Part shown: piece by piece, positions 38,796 through 51,216 of the stretch
Layout: each line of letters opens with the position of its first letter
How positions within the stretch are numbered: the first letter of the stretch is position 1
Assembly (NCBI GenBank): GCA_023053545.1
Contig: JAKZAN010000157.1
Location: forward strand, 16,016-80,015
Origin: Lepidurus packardi
Lineage: Eukaryota; Arthropoda; Branchiopoda; Notostraca; Triopsidae
DNA: 64,000 bases
Direction: 5' to 3'
The notes under the pieces: generated by a model
What the model was told of the DNA's origin: nothing
Seen by the model: only the letters and a program-made list of their open reading frames with translations
Database searches by the model: none
Program-made: the position numbers and the translations under genes

Positions 38796-39688
38796 TAATT
38801 CAGTCCGTAAGGAATTAATTCAGTCCGTAAGGAATTAATTCAGTAAGAAAGGAATTCAATCAATCCTAAAGAATTAAATCAGTCCGTAAGGAAATAATTA
38901 AGTCCGTAGTGAATTAATTAAGTCCGTAAAGAATTAATTCAGTCCGTAAGGAATTAATTCAGTCCGTAAGGAATTAATTCAGTCAGTAAGGAATTAATTC
39001 AGTCCGTAAGGTATTAATTCAGTCCGTAAGAAATTAATTCAGTCCGTAAGGAATTAATTCAGTCCGTAAGGAATAAGTTCAGTACGTAAGGAATTAATTC
39101 AGTCCGTATGAAATTAATTCATTCCTTAAGGAATTAATTAAGGAATTGATTCAGTCCGTAAGGAATTAATTCAGTCCGTAAAGAATTAATTCAGTGCGTA
39201 AGGAATTAATTCAGTCCGTAAGGAATTAATTCTGTCCGTAAGGATTTAATTCAGTCCGTAAGAAATTGATTCAGTCCGTAAGAAATTAATTCAGTCCGTA
39301 ATGGATTAATTAAGTCCGTAATGAGTTAATTCAGTCCGTATGAAATTAATTCAGTAAGAAAGGAATTCATTCAATCCTAAAGAATTAATTCAGTCCGAAA
39401 GGAAATAATTCAGTCCGTAAGGAATTAATTCAGTCCGTAAGGAATTAATTCAGTCCGTGAGGAATTAATTAAGTCCGTAAGGAATTAATTCAGTCCGTAA
39501 AGAATTAATTCTGTCCGTAAGGAATTAATTCAGTACGTAACGTATTAATTCAGTCCGTAAGGAATTAATTCAGTCCGTAAGGTATTAATTCAGTCCGTTA
39601 GGTATTAGTTCAGTCCGTAAGGAATTAATTCAGTCCGTAAGGAATTAATTCAGTCCGTAATGAATAAGTTCAGTACGTATTGGATTAA
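38796..39688 (+). repeat. Family A block before the 36-bp insertion
   Basis: Continues the variant order of about 36,310-37,200 (CAGTGCG, TTGATTCAG, CCGTAACGTATT) without inverted monomers. It ends in the unit AATAAGTTCAGTACGTATTGG, which is normally followed by ATTAATTAAGTCC but here is split by the insertion at 39,689. Confidence 0.7.
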
Positions 39689-39724
39689 ATGCTTTTATTA
39701 TAATTTTTTTTATAGTTATGCCTA
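39689..39724. other. 36-bp non-satellite insertion
   Basis: The common sequence GGATTAATTAAGTCCGTAATG is interrupted after GGATTAA by 36 bp that do not resemble the monomer, beginning ATGCTTTTATTATAA, running through a T8 tract and ending TTATGCCTA. The satellite resumes at TTAAGTCCGTAATG. It has no terminal inverted repeats and no target-site duplication longer than one base (a single A). It is too short to be a gene. Filler DNA captured during break repair, or a fragment of mitochondrial or other AT-rich DNA, would fit; I cannot assign a source. It occurs once in the window. Confidence 0.85.
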
Positions 39725-41999
39725 TTAAGTCCGTAATGAATTAATTCAGTCCGTATGAAATTAATTCAGTCCGTAAGGAATTAATTAAGGAATTAATTCA
39801 GTCCGTAAGGAATTAATTCAGTAAGAAAGGAATTAATACAGTCCGTAAGGAATTAATTCAGTCCGTAAGGAATTAATTCAGTCCGTAAGGAATTAATTCA
39901 GTCCGTAAGGAATTAATTCAGTCCGTAAGGAATTATTTCAGTCCGTAATTAATTAATTCATTCCTTACGGAATTAGTTAAGTCCATAAGGAATAATTTCA
40001 GTCTGTAAGGATTTAATTATGTCGGTAATGAATTAATTCAGTCCGTAAGGAATTAATTCAGTCCGTAAGGAATTAATTCAGTAAGAAAGGAATTCAATCA
40101 ATCCTAAAGAATTAATTCAGTCCGTAAGGAAATAATTAAGTCCGTAAGGAATTAATTCAGTCCATAAGGAATTAATTCAGTCCGTAAGGAATTAATTCGG
40201 TAAGAAAGGAATTCAATCAATCCTAAAGAATTAATTCAGTCCGTAAGGAAATAATTCAGTCCGTAAGGAATTAATTCAGTCCGTAAGGAATTAATTCAGT
40301 CCGTAAGGAATTAATTAAGTCCGTAAGGAATTAATTCAGTCCGTAAGGAATTAATTTAGTCCGTAAGTAGTTAATAAAATCCGTACGGAATTAATTCAGA
40401 ACGTAAGGAATTAATTAAGTACGTAAGGAATTAACTAAGTCCGTAAGGAATTAATTCAGTACGTAAGGAATTAATTCAGTCCGTAAGGAATTAATTCAGT
40501 CAGTAAGGAATTATTTCAGTCAGTAAGGAATTATTTCAGTCCGTAAGGAATTAATTCAGTCCGTAAGGAATTAATTCAGTCCGTAAGGATTTAATTCAGT
40601 CCGTAAGGTATTAATTCAGTCCGTAAGGAATTAATTCAGTCCGTAAGGAATTAATTCAATCCGTAAGGAATTAATTAAATCCGTAAGGAATTAATTCAGT
40701 CCGTAAGTAATTAATAAAATCCGTACGGAATTAATTCAGACCGTAAGGAATTACATAAGTACGTAAGGAATTAATTCAGTCCGTAAGGAATTAATTCGGT
40801 AAGAAAGGAATTCAATCAATCCTAAAGAATTAATTCAGTCCGTAAGGAAATAATTCAGTCCGTAAGGAATTAATTCAGTCCGTAAGGAATTAATTCAGTC
40901 CGTAAGGAATTAATTAAATCCGTAAGGAATTAATTCAGTCCGTAAGTAATTAATAAAATCCGTACGGAATTAATTCAGTCCGTAAGGAATTAATTCAGTC
41001 AGTAAGGAATTAATTCAGTCCGTAAGGAATTAATTCAGTCCGTATGAAACTAATTCAGTCCGTAAGGAATTATTTAAGGAATTAATTCAGTCCGTAAGTA
41101 ATTAATTCAGTCCGTAAGGAATTATTTCAGTCCGTAATTAATTAATTCATTCCTTACGGAATTAATTAAGTCCGTAAGGAATTAATTCAGTAAGAAAGGA
41201 ATTCAATCAATCCTAAAGAATTAATTCAGTCCGTAAGGAAATAATTAAGTCCGTAAGGAATTAATTCAGTCCGTAAGGAATTAATTCTGTCCGTAAGGAT
41301 TTAATTCAGTAAGAAAGGAATTAATACAGTCCGTAAGGAATTAATTCAGTCCGTAAGGAATTAATTCAGTCCGTAAGGAATTAATTCAGTCCGTAAGGAA
41401 TTAATTCAGTCCGTAAGGAATTATTTCAGTCCGTAATTAATTAATTCATTCCTTACGGAATTAATTTAGTCCGTAAGGAATTAATTCAGTAAGAAAGGAA
41501 TTCAATCAATCCTAAAGAATTAATTCAGTCCGTAAGGAAATAATTAAGTCCGTAATGAATTAATTCAGTCCGTATGAAATTAATTCAGTAAGAAAGGAAT
41601 TAATTCAGTAAGAAAGGAATTAATACAGTCCGTAAGGAATTAATTCAGTCCGTAAGGAATTAATTCAGTCCGTAAGGAATTAATTCAGTCCGTAAGGAAT
41701 TATTTCAGTCCGTAATTAATTAATTCATTCCTTACGGAATTAGTTAAGTCCATAAGGAATAATTTCAGTCTGTAAGGATTTAATTATGTCGGTAATGAAT
41801 TAATTCAGTCCGCAAGGAATTAATTCAGTCCGTAAGGAATTAATTCAGTAAGAAAGGAATTCAATCAATCCTAAAGAATTAAATCAGTCCGTAAGGAAAT
41901 AATTCAGTCCGTAAGGAATTAATTCAGTCCGTAAGGAATTAATTCAGTCCGTAAGGAATTAATTAAGTCCGTAAGGAATTAATTCAGTCCGTAAGTAGT
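39725..41999 (+). repeat. Family A block after the insertion
   Basis: Family A array with inverted monomers returning at about 39,959, 41,149, 41,447 and 41,728. Near 39,950-40,210 the variant order (AAGTCCATAAGG, AATAATTTCAGTCTG, TTTAATTATGTCGG) repeats that of about 10,430-10,680. Some blocks are shortened, for example 41,300-41,600, where marker dimers come unusually close together. Confidence 0.65.
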
Positions 42000-44900
42000 T
42001 AATAAAATCCGTACGGAATTAATTCAGACCGTAAGGAATTAATTCAGTACGTAAGGAATTAATTAAGTCCGTAAGGAATTAATTCAGTCCGTAAGGAATT
42101 AATTCAGTCCGTAAGGAATTAATTCAGTCAGTAAGGAATTATTTCAGTCCGTAAGGAATTAATTCAGTCCGTAAGGAATTAATTCAGTCCGTAAGGATTT
42201 AATTCAGTCCGTAAGGTATTAATTCAGTCCGTAAGGAATTAATTCAGTCCGTAAGGAATTAATTCAGTCCGTAAGGAATTAATTCAGTCCGTAAGGAATT
42301 AATTCAGTCCGTAAGGAATTAATTCAGTCCGTAAGGAATTAATTCGGTAAGAAAGGAATTCAATCAATCCTAAAGAATTAATTCAGTCCGTAAGGAAATA
42401 ATTCAGTCCGTAAGGAATTAATTCAGTCCGTAAGGAATTAATTCAGTCCGTAAGGAATTAATTAAATCCGTAAGGAATTAATTCAGTCCGTAAGTAATTA
42501 ATAAAATCCGTACGGAATTAATTCAGACCGTAAGGAATTAATTCGGTAAGAAAGGAATTCAATCAATCCTAAAGAATTAATTCAGTCCGTAAGGAAATAA
42601 TTCAGTCCGTAAGGAATTAATTCAGTCCGTAAGGAATTAATTCAGTCCGTAAGGAATTAATTAAATCCGCAAGGAATTAATTCAGTCCGTAAGTAATTAA
42701 TAAAATCCGTACGGAATTAATTCAGACCGTAAGGAATTACATAAGTACGTAAGGAATTAATTCAGTCCGTAAGGAATTAATTCAGTCAGTAAGGAATTAA
42801 TTCAGTCCGTAAGGAATTAATTCAGTCCGTATGAAATTAATTCAGTCCGTAAGGAATTAATTAAGTAATTAATTCAGTCCGTAAGTAATTAATTCAGTCC
42901 GTAAGGAATTATTTCAGTCCGTAATTAATTAATTCATTCCTTACGGAATTAATTCAGTCCGTAAGGAATTAATTCAGTCCGTCAGGAATTAATTCAGTAA
43001 GAAAGGAATTCAATCAATCCTAAAGAATTAATTCAGTCCGTAAGGAAATAATTAAGTCCGTAAGGAATTAATTCAGTCCGTAAGGAATTAATTCTGTCCG
43101 TAAGGATTTAATTCAGTCCGTAAGGTATTAATTCAGTCCGTAGTGAATTAATTAAGTCCGTTAGGAATTAATTAAGTCCGTAAGGTATTAATTCAGTCCG
43201 AAAGGAATTAATGAAGTCCGTAAGGAATTAATTCATTCCGTAAGGAATTATTTCAGTCCGTAATTAAATAATTCATTCCTTACGGAATTAATTAAGTCCG
43301 TAAGGAATTAATTCAGTCCGTAAGGAATTAATTCAGTAAGAAAGGAATTCAATCAATCCTAAAGAATTAATTCAGTCCGTAAGGAAATAATTCAGTCCGT
43401 AATGAATAAGTTCAGTACGTATTGGATTAATTAAGTCCGTAATGAATTAATTCAGTCCGTATGAAATTAATTCAGTCCTTAAGGAATTAATTCAGTAAGA
43501 AAGGAATTAATACAGTTCGTAAGGAATTAATTCAGTCCGTAAGGAATTAATTCAGTCCGTAAGGAATTAATTCAGTCCGTAAGGAATTATTTCAGTTCGT
43601 AATTAATTCATTCATTCCTTACGGAATTAGTTAAGTCCGTAAGGAATTATTTCAGTCCGTAATTAATTCATTCATTCCTTACGGAATTAGTTAAGTCCAT
43701 AAGGAATAATTTTTTTTTTTTTTTTTTTTTTTTTTGTCCGTAAGGAATTAATTCGGTAAGAAAGGAAATCAATCAATCCTAAAGAATTAATTCAGTCCGT
43801 AAGGAAATAATTCAGTCCGTAAGGAATTAATTCAGTCCGTAAGGAAATAATTCAGTCCGTAAGGAATTAATTCAGTCCGTAAGGAATTAATTCAGTCCGT
43901 AATTAATTAATTCAGTCCGTAAGGAATTAATTCAGTCCGTAAGGAATTAATTCAGTCCGTAAGGAATTAATTCAGTCCGTAAGGATTTAATTCATTCCGT
44001 AAGGTATTAATTCAGTCCGTAAGGAATTAATTCAGTCCGTAAGGAATTAATTCAGTCCGTAAGGAATTAATTCGGTAAGAAAGGAATTCAATCAATCCTA
44101 AAGAATTAATTCAATCCGTAAGGAAATAATTCAGTCCGTAATGAATAAGTTCAGTACGTATTGGATTAATTAAGTCCGTAATGAATTAATTCAGTCCGTA
44201 TGAAATTAATTCAGTCCTTAAGGAATTAATTCAGTAAGAAAGGAATTAATACAGTCCGTAAGGAATTAATTCAGTCCGTAAGGAATTAATTCAGTCCGTA
44301 AGGAATTAATTCAGTCCGTAAGGAATTAATTCAGTCCGTAAGGATTTAATTCAGTCCGTAAGGTATTAATTCAGTCCGTAAGGAATTAATTCAGTCCGTA
44401 AGGAATTAATTCAGTCCGTAAGGAATTAATTCAGTCCGTAAGGAATTAATTCGGTAAGAAAGGAATTCAATCAATCCTAAAGAATTAATTCAGTCCGTAA
44501 GGAAATAATTCAGTCCGTAAGGAATTAATTCAGTCCGTAAGGAATTAATTCAGTCCATAAGGAATTAATTCAGTCCGTATGAAATTAATTCAGTCCGTAA
44601 GGAATTAATTAAGGAATTAATTCAGTCCGTAAGTAATTAATTCAGTCCGTAAGGAATTAATTAAGGAATTAATTCAGTCCGTAAGTAATTAATTCAGTCC
44701 GTAAGGAATTATTTCAGTCCGTAATTAATTAATTCATTCCTTACGGAATTAATTAAGTCCGTAAGGAATTAATTCAGTCCGTAGGGAATTAATTCAGTCC
44801 GTAAGGAATTAATTCAGTAAGAAAGGAATTCAATCAATCCTAAAGAATTAATTCAGTCCGTAAGGAATTACATAAGTACGTAAGGAATTAATTCAGTCCG

Positions 44901-45878
44901 TAAGGAATTAATTCAGTCAGTAAGGAATTAATTCAGTCCGTAAAGAAATTAATTCAGTCCGTATGAAATTAATTCAGTCCGTAAGGAATTAATTAAGGAA
45001 TTAATTCAGTCCGTAATTAATTAATTCATTCCTTACGGAATTAATTAAGTCCGTAAGGAATTAATTCAGTCCGTAAGGAATTAATTCAGTCCGTAAGGAA
45101 TTATTTCAGTCCGTAATTAATTAATTCATTCCTTACGGAATTAGTTAAGTCCATAAGGAATAATTTCAGTCTGTAAGGATTTAATTATGTCGGTAGTGAA
45201 TTAATTCAGTCCGTAACGAATTAATTCAGTCCGTAAGGAATTAATTCAGTAAGAAAGGAATTCAATCAATCCTAAAGAATTAATTCAGTCCGTAAGGAAA
45301 TAATTAAGTCCGTAAGGAATTAATTCAGTCCATAAGGAATTAATTCAGTCCGTAAGGAATTAATTCGGTAAGAAAGGAATTCAATCAATCCTAAAGAATT
45401 AATTCAGTCCGTAAGGAAATAATTCACTCCGTAAGGAATTAATTCAGTCCGTAAGGAATTAATTCAGTCCGTAAGGAATTAATTAAGTCCGTAAGGAATT
45501 AATTCAGTGAGTAAGTAGTTAATAAAATCCGTAAGGAATTATTTCAGTCCGTAAGGAATTAATTCAGTCCGTAAGGAATTAATTCAGTCCGGAAGGATTT
45601 AATTCAGTCCGTAAGGTATTAATTCAGTCCGTAAGGAATTAATTCAGTCCGTAAGGAATTAATTCAGTCCGTAAGGAATTAATTCAGTCCGTAAGGAATT
45701 AATTCAGTCCGTAAGGAATTAATTCGGTAAGAAAGGAATTCAATCAATCCTAAAGAATTAATTCAGTCCGTAAGGAAATAATTCAGTCCGTAAGGAATTA
45801 ATTCAGTCCGTAAGGAATTAATTCAGTCCGTAAGGAATTAATTAAATCCGTAAGGAATTAATTCAGTCCGTAAGTAAT
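42000..45878 (+). repeat. ~3.88-kb tandem duplication, copy 1
   Basis: GTCCGTCAGG at 42,977 and 46,856 and the poly-T tract starts at 43,710 and 47,589 are both 3,879 bp apart. A one-base insertion, CCGTAAAGAAATTAATTC, lies at about 44,938 here and about 48,778 in copy 2 (offset 3,840). Compared with copy 2 this copy has two extra monomers after the poly-T tract and lacks about 40 bp near 45,005. The start is approximate. Confidence 0.8.
43710..43735 (+). repeat. Poly-T tract, 26 nt (no. 1)
   Basis: An uninterrupted T26 run sits between AAGTCCATAAGGAATAA and GTCCGTAAGG. In related T-less copies the same place reads AATAATTTCAGTCTG, so the run grew from, or was inserted at, a TTT next to CAG. 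It is preceded by a 60-bp duplicated inverted-monomer module (about 43,590-43,690). Homopolymer length is the least reliable feature in long-read assemblies. Confidence 0.9.
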
Positions 45879-48800
45879 TAATAAAATCCGTACGGAATTA
45901 ATTCAGACCGTAAGGAATTAATTCAGTACGTAAGGAATTAATTAAGTCCGTAAGGAATTAATTCAGTCCGTAAGGAATTAATTCAGTCCGTAAGGAATTA
46001 ATTCAGTCAGTAAGGAATTATTTCAGTCCGTAAGGAATTAATTCAGTCCGTAAGGAATTAATTCAGTCCGTAAGGATTTAATTCAGTCCGTAAGGTATTA
46101 ATTCAGTCCGTAAGGAATTAATTCAGTCCGTAAGGAATTAATTCAGTCCGTAAGGAATTAATTCAGTCCGTAAGGAATTAATTCAGTCCGTAAGGAATTA
46201 ATTCGGTAAGAAAGGAATTCAATCAATCCTAAAGAATTAATTCAGTCCGTAAGGAAATAATTCAGTCCGTAAGGAATTAATTCAGTCCGTAAGGAATTAA
46301 TTCAGTCCGTAAGGAATTAATTAAATCCGTAAGGAATTAATTCAGTCCGTAAGTAATTAATAAAATCCGTACGGAATTAATTCAGACCGTAAGGAATTAA
46401 TTCGGTAAGAAAGGAATTCAATCAATCCTAAAGAATTAATTCAGTCCGTAAGGAAATAATTCAGTCCGTAAGGAATTAATTCAGGCCGTAAGGAATTAAT
46501 TCAGTCCGTAAGGAATTAATTAAATCCGCAAGGAATTAATTCAGTCCGTAAGTAATTAATAAAATCCGTACGGAATTAATTCAGACCGTAAGGAATTACA
46601 TAAGTACGTAAGGAATTAATTCAGTCCGTAAGGAATTAATTCAGTCAGTAAGGAATTAATTCAGTCCGTAAGGAATTAATTCAGTCCGTATGAAATTAAT
46701 TCAGTCCGTAAGGAATTAATTAAGTAATTAATTCAGTCCGTAAGTAATTAATTCAGTCCGTAAGGAATTATTTCAGTCCGTAATTAATTAATTCATTCCT
46801 TACGGAATTAATTAAGTCCGTAAGGAATTAATTCAGTCCGTAAGGAATTAATTCAGTCCGTCAGGAATTAATTCAGTAAGAAAGGAATTCAATCAATCCT
46901 AAAGAATTAATTCAGTCCGTAAGGAAATAATTAAGTCCGTAAGGAATAAATTCAGTCCGTAAGGAATTAATTCTGTCCGTAAGGATTTAATTCAGTCCGT
47001 AAGGTATTAATTCAGTCCGTAGTGAATTAATTAAGTCCGTTAGGAATTAATTAAGTCCGTAAGGTATTAATTCAGTCCGAAAGGAATTAATGAAGTCCGT
47101 AAGGAATTAATTCATTCCGTAAGGAATTATTTCAGTCCGTAATTAAATAATTCATTCCTTACGGAATTAATTAAGTCCGTAAGGAATTAATTCAGTCCGT
47201 AAGGAATTAATTCAGTAAGAAAGGAATTCAATCAATCCTATAGAATTAATTCAGTCCGTAAGGAAATAATTCAGTCCGTAATGAATAAGTTCAGTACGTA
47301 TTGGATTAATTAAGTCCGTAATGAATTAATTCAGTCCGTATGAAATTAATTCAGTCCTTAAGGAATTAATTCAGTAAGAAAGGAATTAATACAGTTCGTA
47401 AGGAATTAATTCAGTCCGTAAGGAATTAATTCAGTCCGTAAGGAATTAATTCAGTCCGTAAGGAATTATTTCAGTCCGTAATTAATTCATTCATTCCTTA
47501 CGGAATTAGTTAAGTCCGTAAGGAATTATTTCAGTCCGTAAATAATTCATTCATTCCTTACGGAATTAGTTAAGTCCATAAGGAATAATTTTTTTTTTTT
47601 TTTTTTTTTTTTTTTGTCCGTAAGGAATTAATTCGGTAAGAAAGGAAATCAATCAATCCTAAAGAATTAATTCAGTCCGTAAGGAATTAATTCAGTCCGT
47701 AAGGAATTAATTCAGTCCGTAAGGAATTAATTCAGTCCGTAATTAATTAATTCAGTCCGTAAGGAATTAATTCAGTCCGTAAGGAATTAATTCAGTCCGT
47801 AAGGAATTAATTCAGTCCGTAAGGATTTAATTCATTCCGTAAGGTATTAATTCAGTCCGTAAGGAATTAATTCAGTCCGTAAGGAATTAATTCAGTCCGT
47901 AAGGAATTAATTCGGTAAGAAAGGAATTCAATCAATCCTAAAGAATTAATTCAATCCGTAAGGAAATAATTCAGTCCGTAATGAATAAGTTCAGTACGTA
48001 TTGGATTAATTAAGTCCGTAATGAATTAATTCAGTCCGTATGAAATTAATTCAGTCCTTAAGGAATTAATTCAGTAAGAAAGGAATTAATACAGTCCGTA
48101 AGGAATTAATTCAGTCCGTAAGGAATTAATTCAGTCCGTAAGGAATTAATTCAGTCCGTAAGGAATTAATTCAGTCCGTAAGGATTTAATTCAGTCCGTA
48201 AGGTATTAATTCAGTCCGTAAGGAATTAATTCAGTCCGTAAGGAATTAATTCAGTCCGTAAGGAATTAATTCAGTCCGTAAGGAATTAATTCGGTAAGAA
48301 AGGAATTCAATCAATCCTAAAGAATTAATTCAGTCCGTAAGGAAATAATTCAGTCCGTAAGGAATTAATTCAGTCCGTAAGGAATTAATTCAGTCCATAA
48401 GGAATTAATTCAGTCCGTATGAAATTAATTCAGTCCGTAAGGAATTAATTAAGGAATTAATTCAGTCCGTAAGTAATTAATTCAGTCCGTAAGGAATTAA
48501 TTAAGGAATTAATTCAGTCCGTAAGTAATTAATTCAGTCCGTAAGGAATTATTTCAGTCCGTAATTAATTAATTCATTCCTTACGGAATTAATTAAGTCC
48601 GTAAGGAATTAATTCAGTCCGTAGGGAATTAATTCAGTCCGTAAGGAATTAATTCAGTAAGAAAGGAATTCAATCAATCCTAAAGAATTAATTCAGTCCG
48701 TAAGGAATTACATAAGTACGTAAGGAATTAATTCAGTCCGTAAGGAATTAATTCAGTCAGTAAGGAATTAATTCAGTCCGTAAAGAAATTAATTCAGTCC

Positions 48801-49289
48801 GTATGAAATTAATTCAGTCCGTAAGGAATTAATTAAGGAATTAATTCAGTCCGTAAGTAATTAATTCAGTCCGTAAGGAATTATTTCAGTCCGTAATTAA
48901 TTAATTCATTCCTTACGGAATTAATTAAGTCCGTAAGGAATTAATTCAGTCCGTAAGGAATTAATTCAGTCCGTAAGGAATTATTTCAGTCCGTAATTAA
49001 TTAATTCATTCCTTACGGAATTAGTTAAGTCCATAAGGAATAATTTCAGTCTGTAAGGATTTAATTATGTCGGTAGTGAATTAATTCAGTCCGTAACGAA
49101 TTAATTCAGTCCGTAAGGAATTAATTCAGTAAGAAAGGAATTCAATCAATCCTAAAGAATTAATTCAGTCCGTAAGGAAATAATTAAGTCCGTAAGGAAT
49201 TAATTCAGTCCATAAGGAATTAATTCAGTCCGTAAGGAGTTAATAAAGTCCGTAAGGAATTAATTCAGTCCGTAAGTAGTTAATAAAAT
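45879..49289 (+). repeat. ~3.88-kb tandem duplication, copy 2
   Basis: Second copy of the unit at 42,000-45,878, with a poly-T tract at 47,589. Near 49,240 it has lost about 119 bp including a marker dimer, so downstream offsets fall to 3,761 (AATCCGC at 46,523 and 50,284). Similarity continues past the stated end into the next block, which reuses the same variant order to about 50,580. Confidence 0.75.
47589..47615 (+). repeat. Poly-T tract, 27 nt (no. 2)
   Basis: T27 run with the same left and right flanks as the tract at 43,710 and located exactly 3,879 bp downstream of it, so it was copied with the surrounding unit. Confidence 0.9.
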
Positions 49290-51216
49290 CCGTAAGGAAT
49301 TATTTCAGTCCGTAAGGAATTAATTCAGTCCGTAAGGAATTAATTCAGTCCGTAAGGATTTAATTCAGTCCGTAAGGTATTAATTCAGTCCGTAAGGAAT
49401 TAATTCAGTCCGTAAGGAATTAATTCAGTCCGTAAGGAATTAATTCAGTCCGTACGGAATTAATTCAGTCCGTAAGGAATTAATTCGGTAAGAAAGGAAT
49501 TCAATCAATCCTAAAGAATTAATTCAGTCCGTAAGGAAATAATTCAGTCCGTAAGGAATTAATTCAGTCCGTAAGGAATTAATTCAGTCCGTAAGGAATT
49601 AATTAAATCCGTAAGGAATTAATTCAGTCCGTAAGTAATTAATAAAATCCGTACGGAATTAATTCAGACCGTAAGGAAATAATTAAGTACGTAAGGAATT
49701 AATTAAGTCCGTAAGGAATTAATTCAGTCCGTAAGGAATTAATTCAGTCCGTAAGGAATTAATTCAGTCAGTAAGGAATTATTTCAGTCCGTAAGGAATT
49801 AATTCAGTCCGTAAGGAATTAATTCAGTCCGTAAGGATTTAATTCAGTCCGTAAGGTATTAATTCAGTCCGTAAGGAATTAATTCAGTCCGTAAGGAATT
49901 AATTCAGTCCGTAAGGAATTAATTCAGTCCGTAAGGAATTAATTCAGTCCGTAAGGAATTAATTCGGTAAGAAAGGAATTCAATCAATCCTAAAGAATTA
50001 ATTCAGTCCGTAAGGAAATAATTCAGTCCGTAAGGAATTAATTCAGTCCGTAAGGAATTAATTCAGTCCGTAAGGAATTAATTAAATCCGTAAGGAATTA
50101 ATTCAGTCCGTAAGTAATTAATAAAATCCGTACGGAATTAATTCAGACCGTAAGGAATTAATTCGGTAAGAAAGGAATTCAATCAATCCTAAAGAATTAA
50201 TTCAGTCCGTAAGGAAATAATTCAGTCCGTAAGGAATTAATTCAGTCCGTAAGGAATTAATTCAGTCCGTAAGGAATTAATTAAATCCGCAAGGAATTAA
50301 TTCAGTCCGTAAAGAATTAATAAAATCCGTACGGAATTAATTCAGACCGTAAGGAATTACATAAGTACGTAAGGAATTAATTCAGTCCGTAAGGAATTAA
50401 TTCAGTCAGTAAGGAATTAATTCAGTCCGTAAGGAATTAATTCAGTCCGAATGAAATTAATTCAGTCCGTAAGGAATTAATTAAGTAATTAATTCAGTCC
50501 GTAAGTAATTAATTCAGTCCGTAAGGAATTATTTCAGTCCGTAATTAATTAATTCATTCCTTACGGAATTAATTAAGTCCGTAAGGAATTAATTCAGTCC
50601 GTAAGGAATTAATTCAGTCCGTAAGGAATTAATTCAGTCCGTAAGGAATTAATTCGGTAAGAAAGGAATTCAATCAATCCTAAAGAATTAATTCAGTCCG
50701 TAAGGAAATAATTCAGTCCGTAAGGAATTAATTCAGTCCGTAAGGAATTAATTCAGTCCGTAAGGAATTAATTAAATCCGTAAGGAATTAATTCAGTCCG
50801 TAAGTAATTAATAAAATCCGTACGGAATTAATTCAGACCGTAAGGAAATAATTAAGTACGTAAGGAATTAATTAAGTCCGTAAGGAATTAATTCAGTCCG
50901 TAAGGAATTAATTCAGTCCGTAAGGAATTAATTCAGTCAGTAAGGAATTATTTCAGTCCGTAAGGAATTAATTCAGTCCGTAAGGAATTAATTCAGTCCG
51001 TAAGGATTTAATTCAGTCCGTAAGGTATTAATTCAGTCCGTAAGGAATTAATTCAGTCCGTAAGGAATTAATTCAGTCCGTAAGGAATTAATTCAGTCCG
51101 TAAGGAATTAATTCAGTCCGTATGGAATTAATTCGGTAAGAAAGGAATTCAATCAATCCTAAAGAATTAATTCAGTCCGTAAGGAAATAATTCAGTCCGT
51201 AAGGAATTAATTCAGT
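49290..51216 (+). repeat. 1,927-bp tandem triplication, copy 1
   Basis: AATCCGC at 50,284, 52,211 and 54,138, TAAGTAC at 49,684 and 51,611, and TTATTTCAG context at 49,299, 51,226 and 53,153 all repeat at 1,927 bp. The unit holds one inverted monomer (about 50,561) and the odd TTAATTAAGTAATTAATTC partial unit (about 50,480). It is itself made from pieces of the preceding ~3.88-kb unit. Confidence 0.88.

Noticed and set aside
39689-39724. Insertion as a transposon or MITE footprint
   Set aside because: It has no terminal inverted repeats and no target-site duplication beyond a single A, and at 36 bp it is shorter than any recognisable element.
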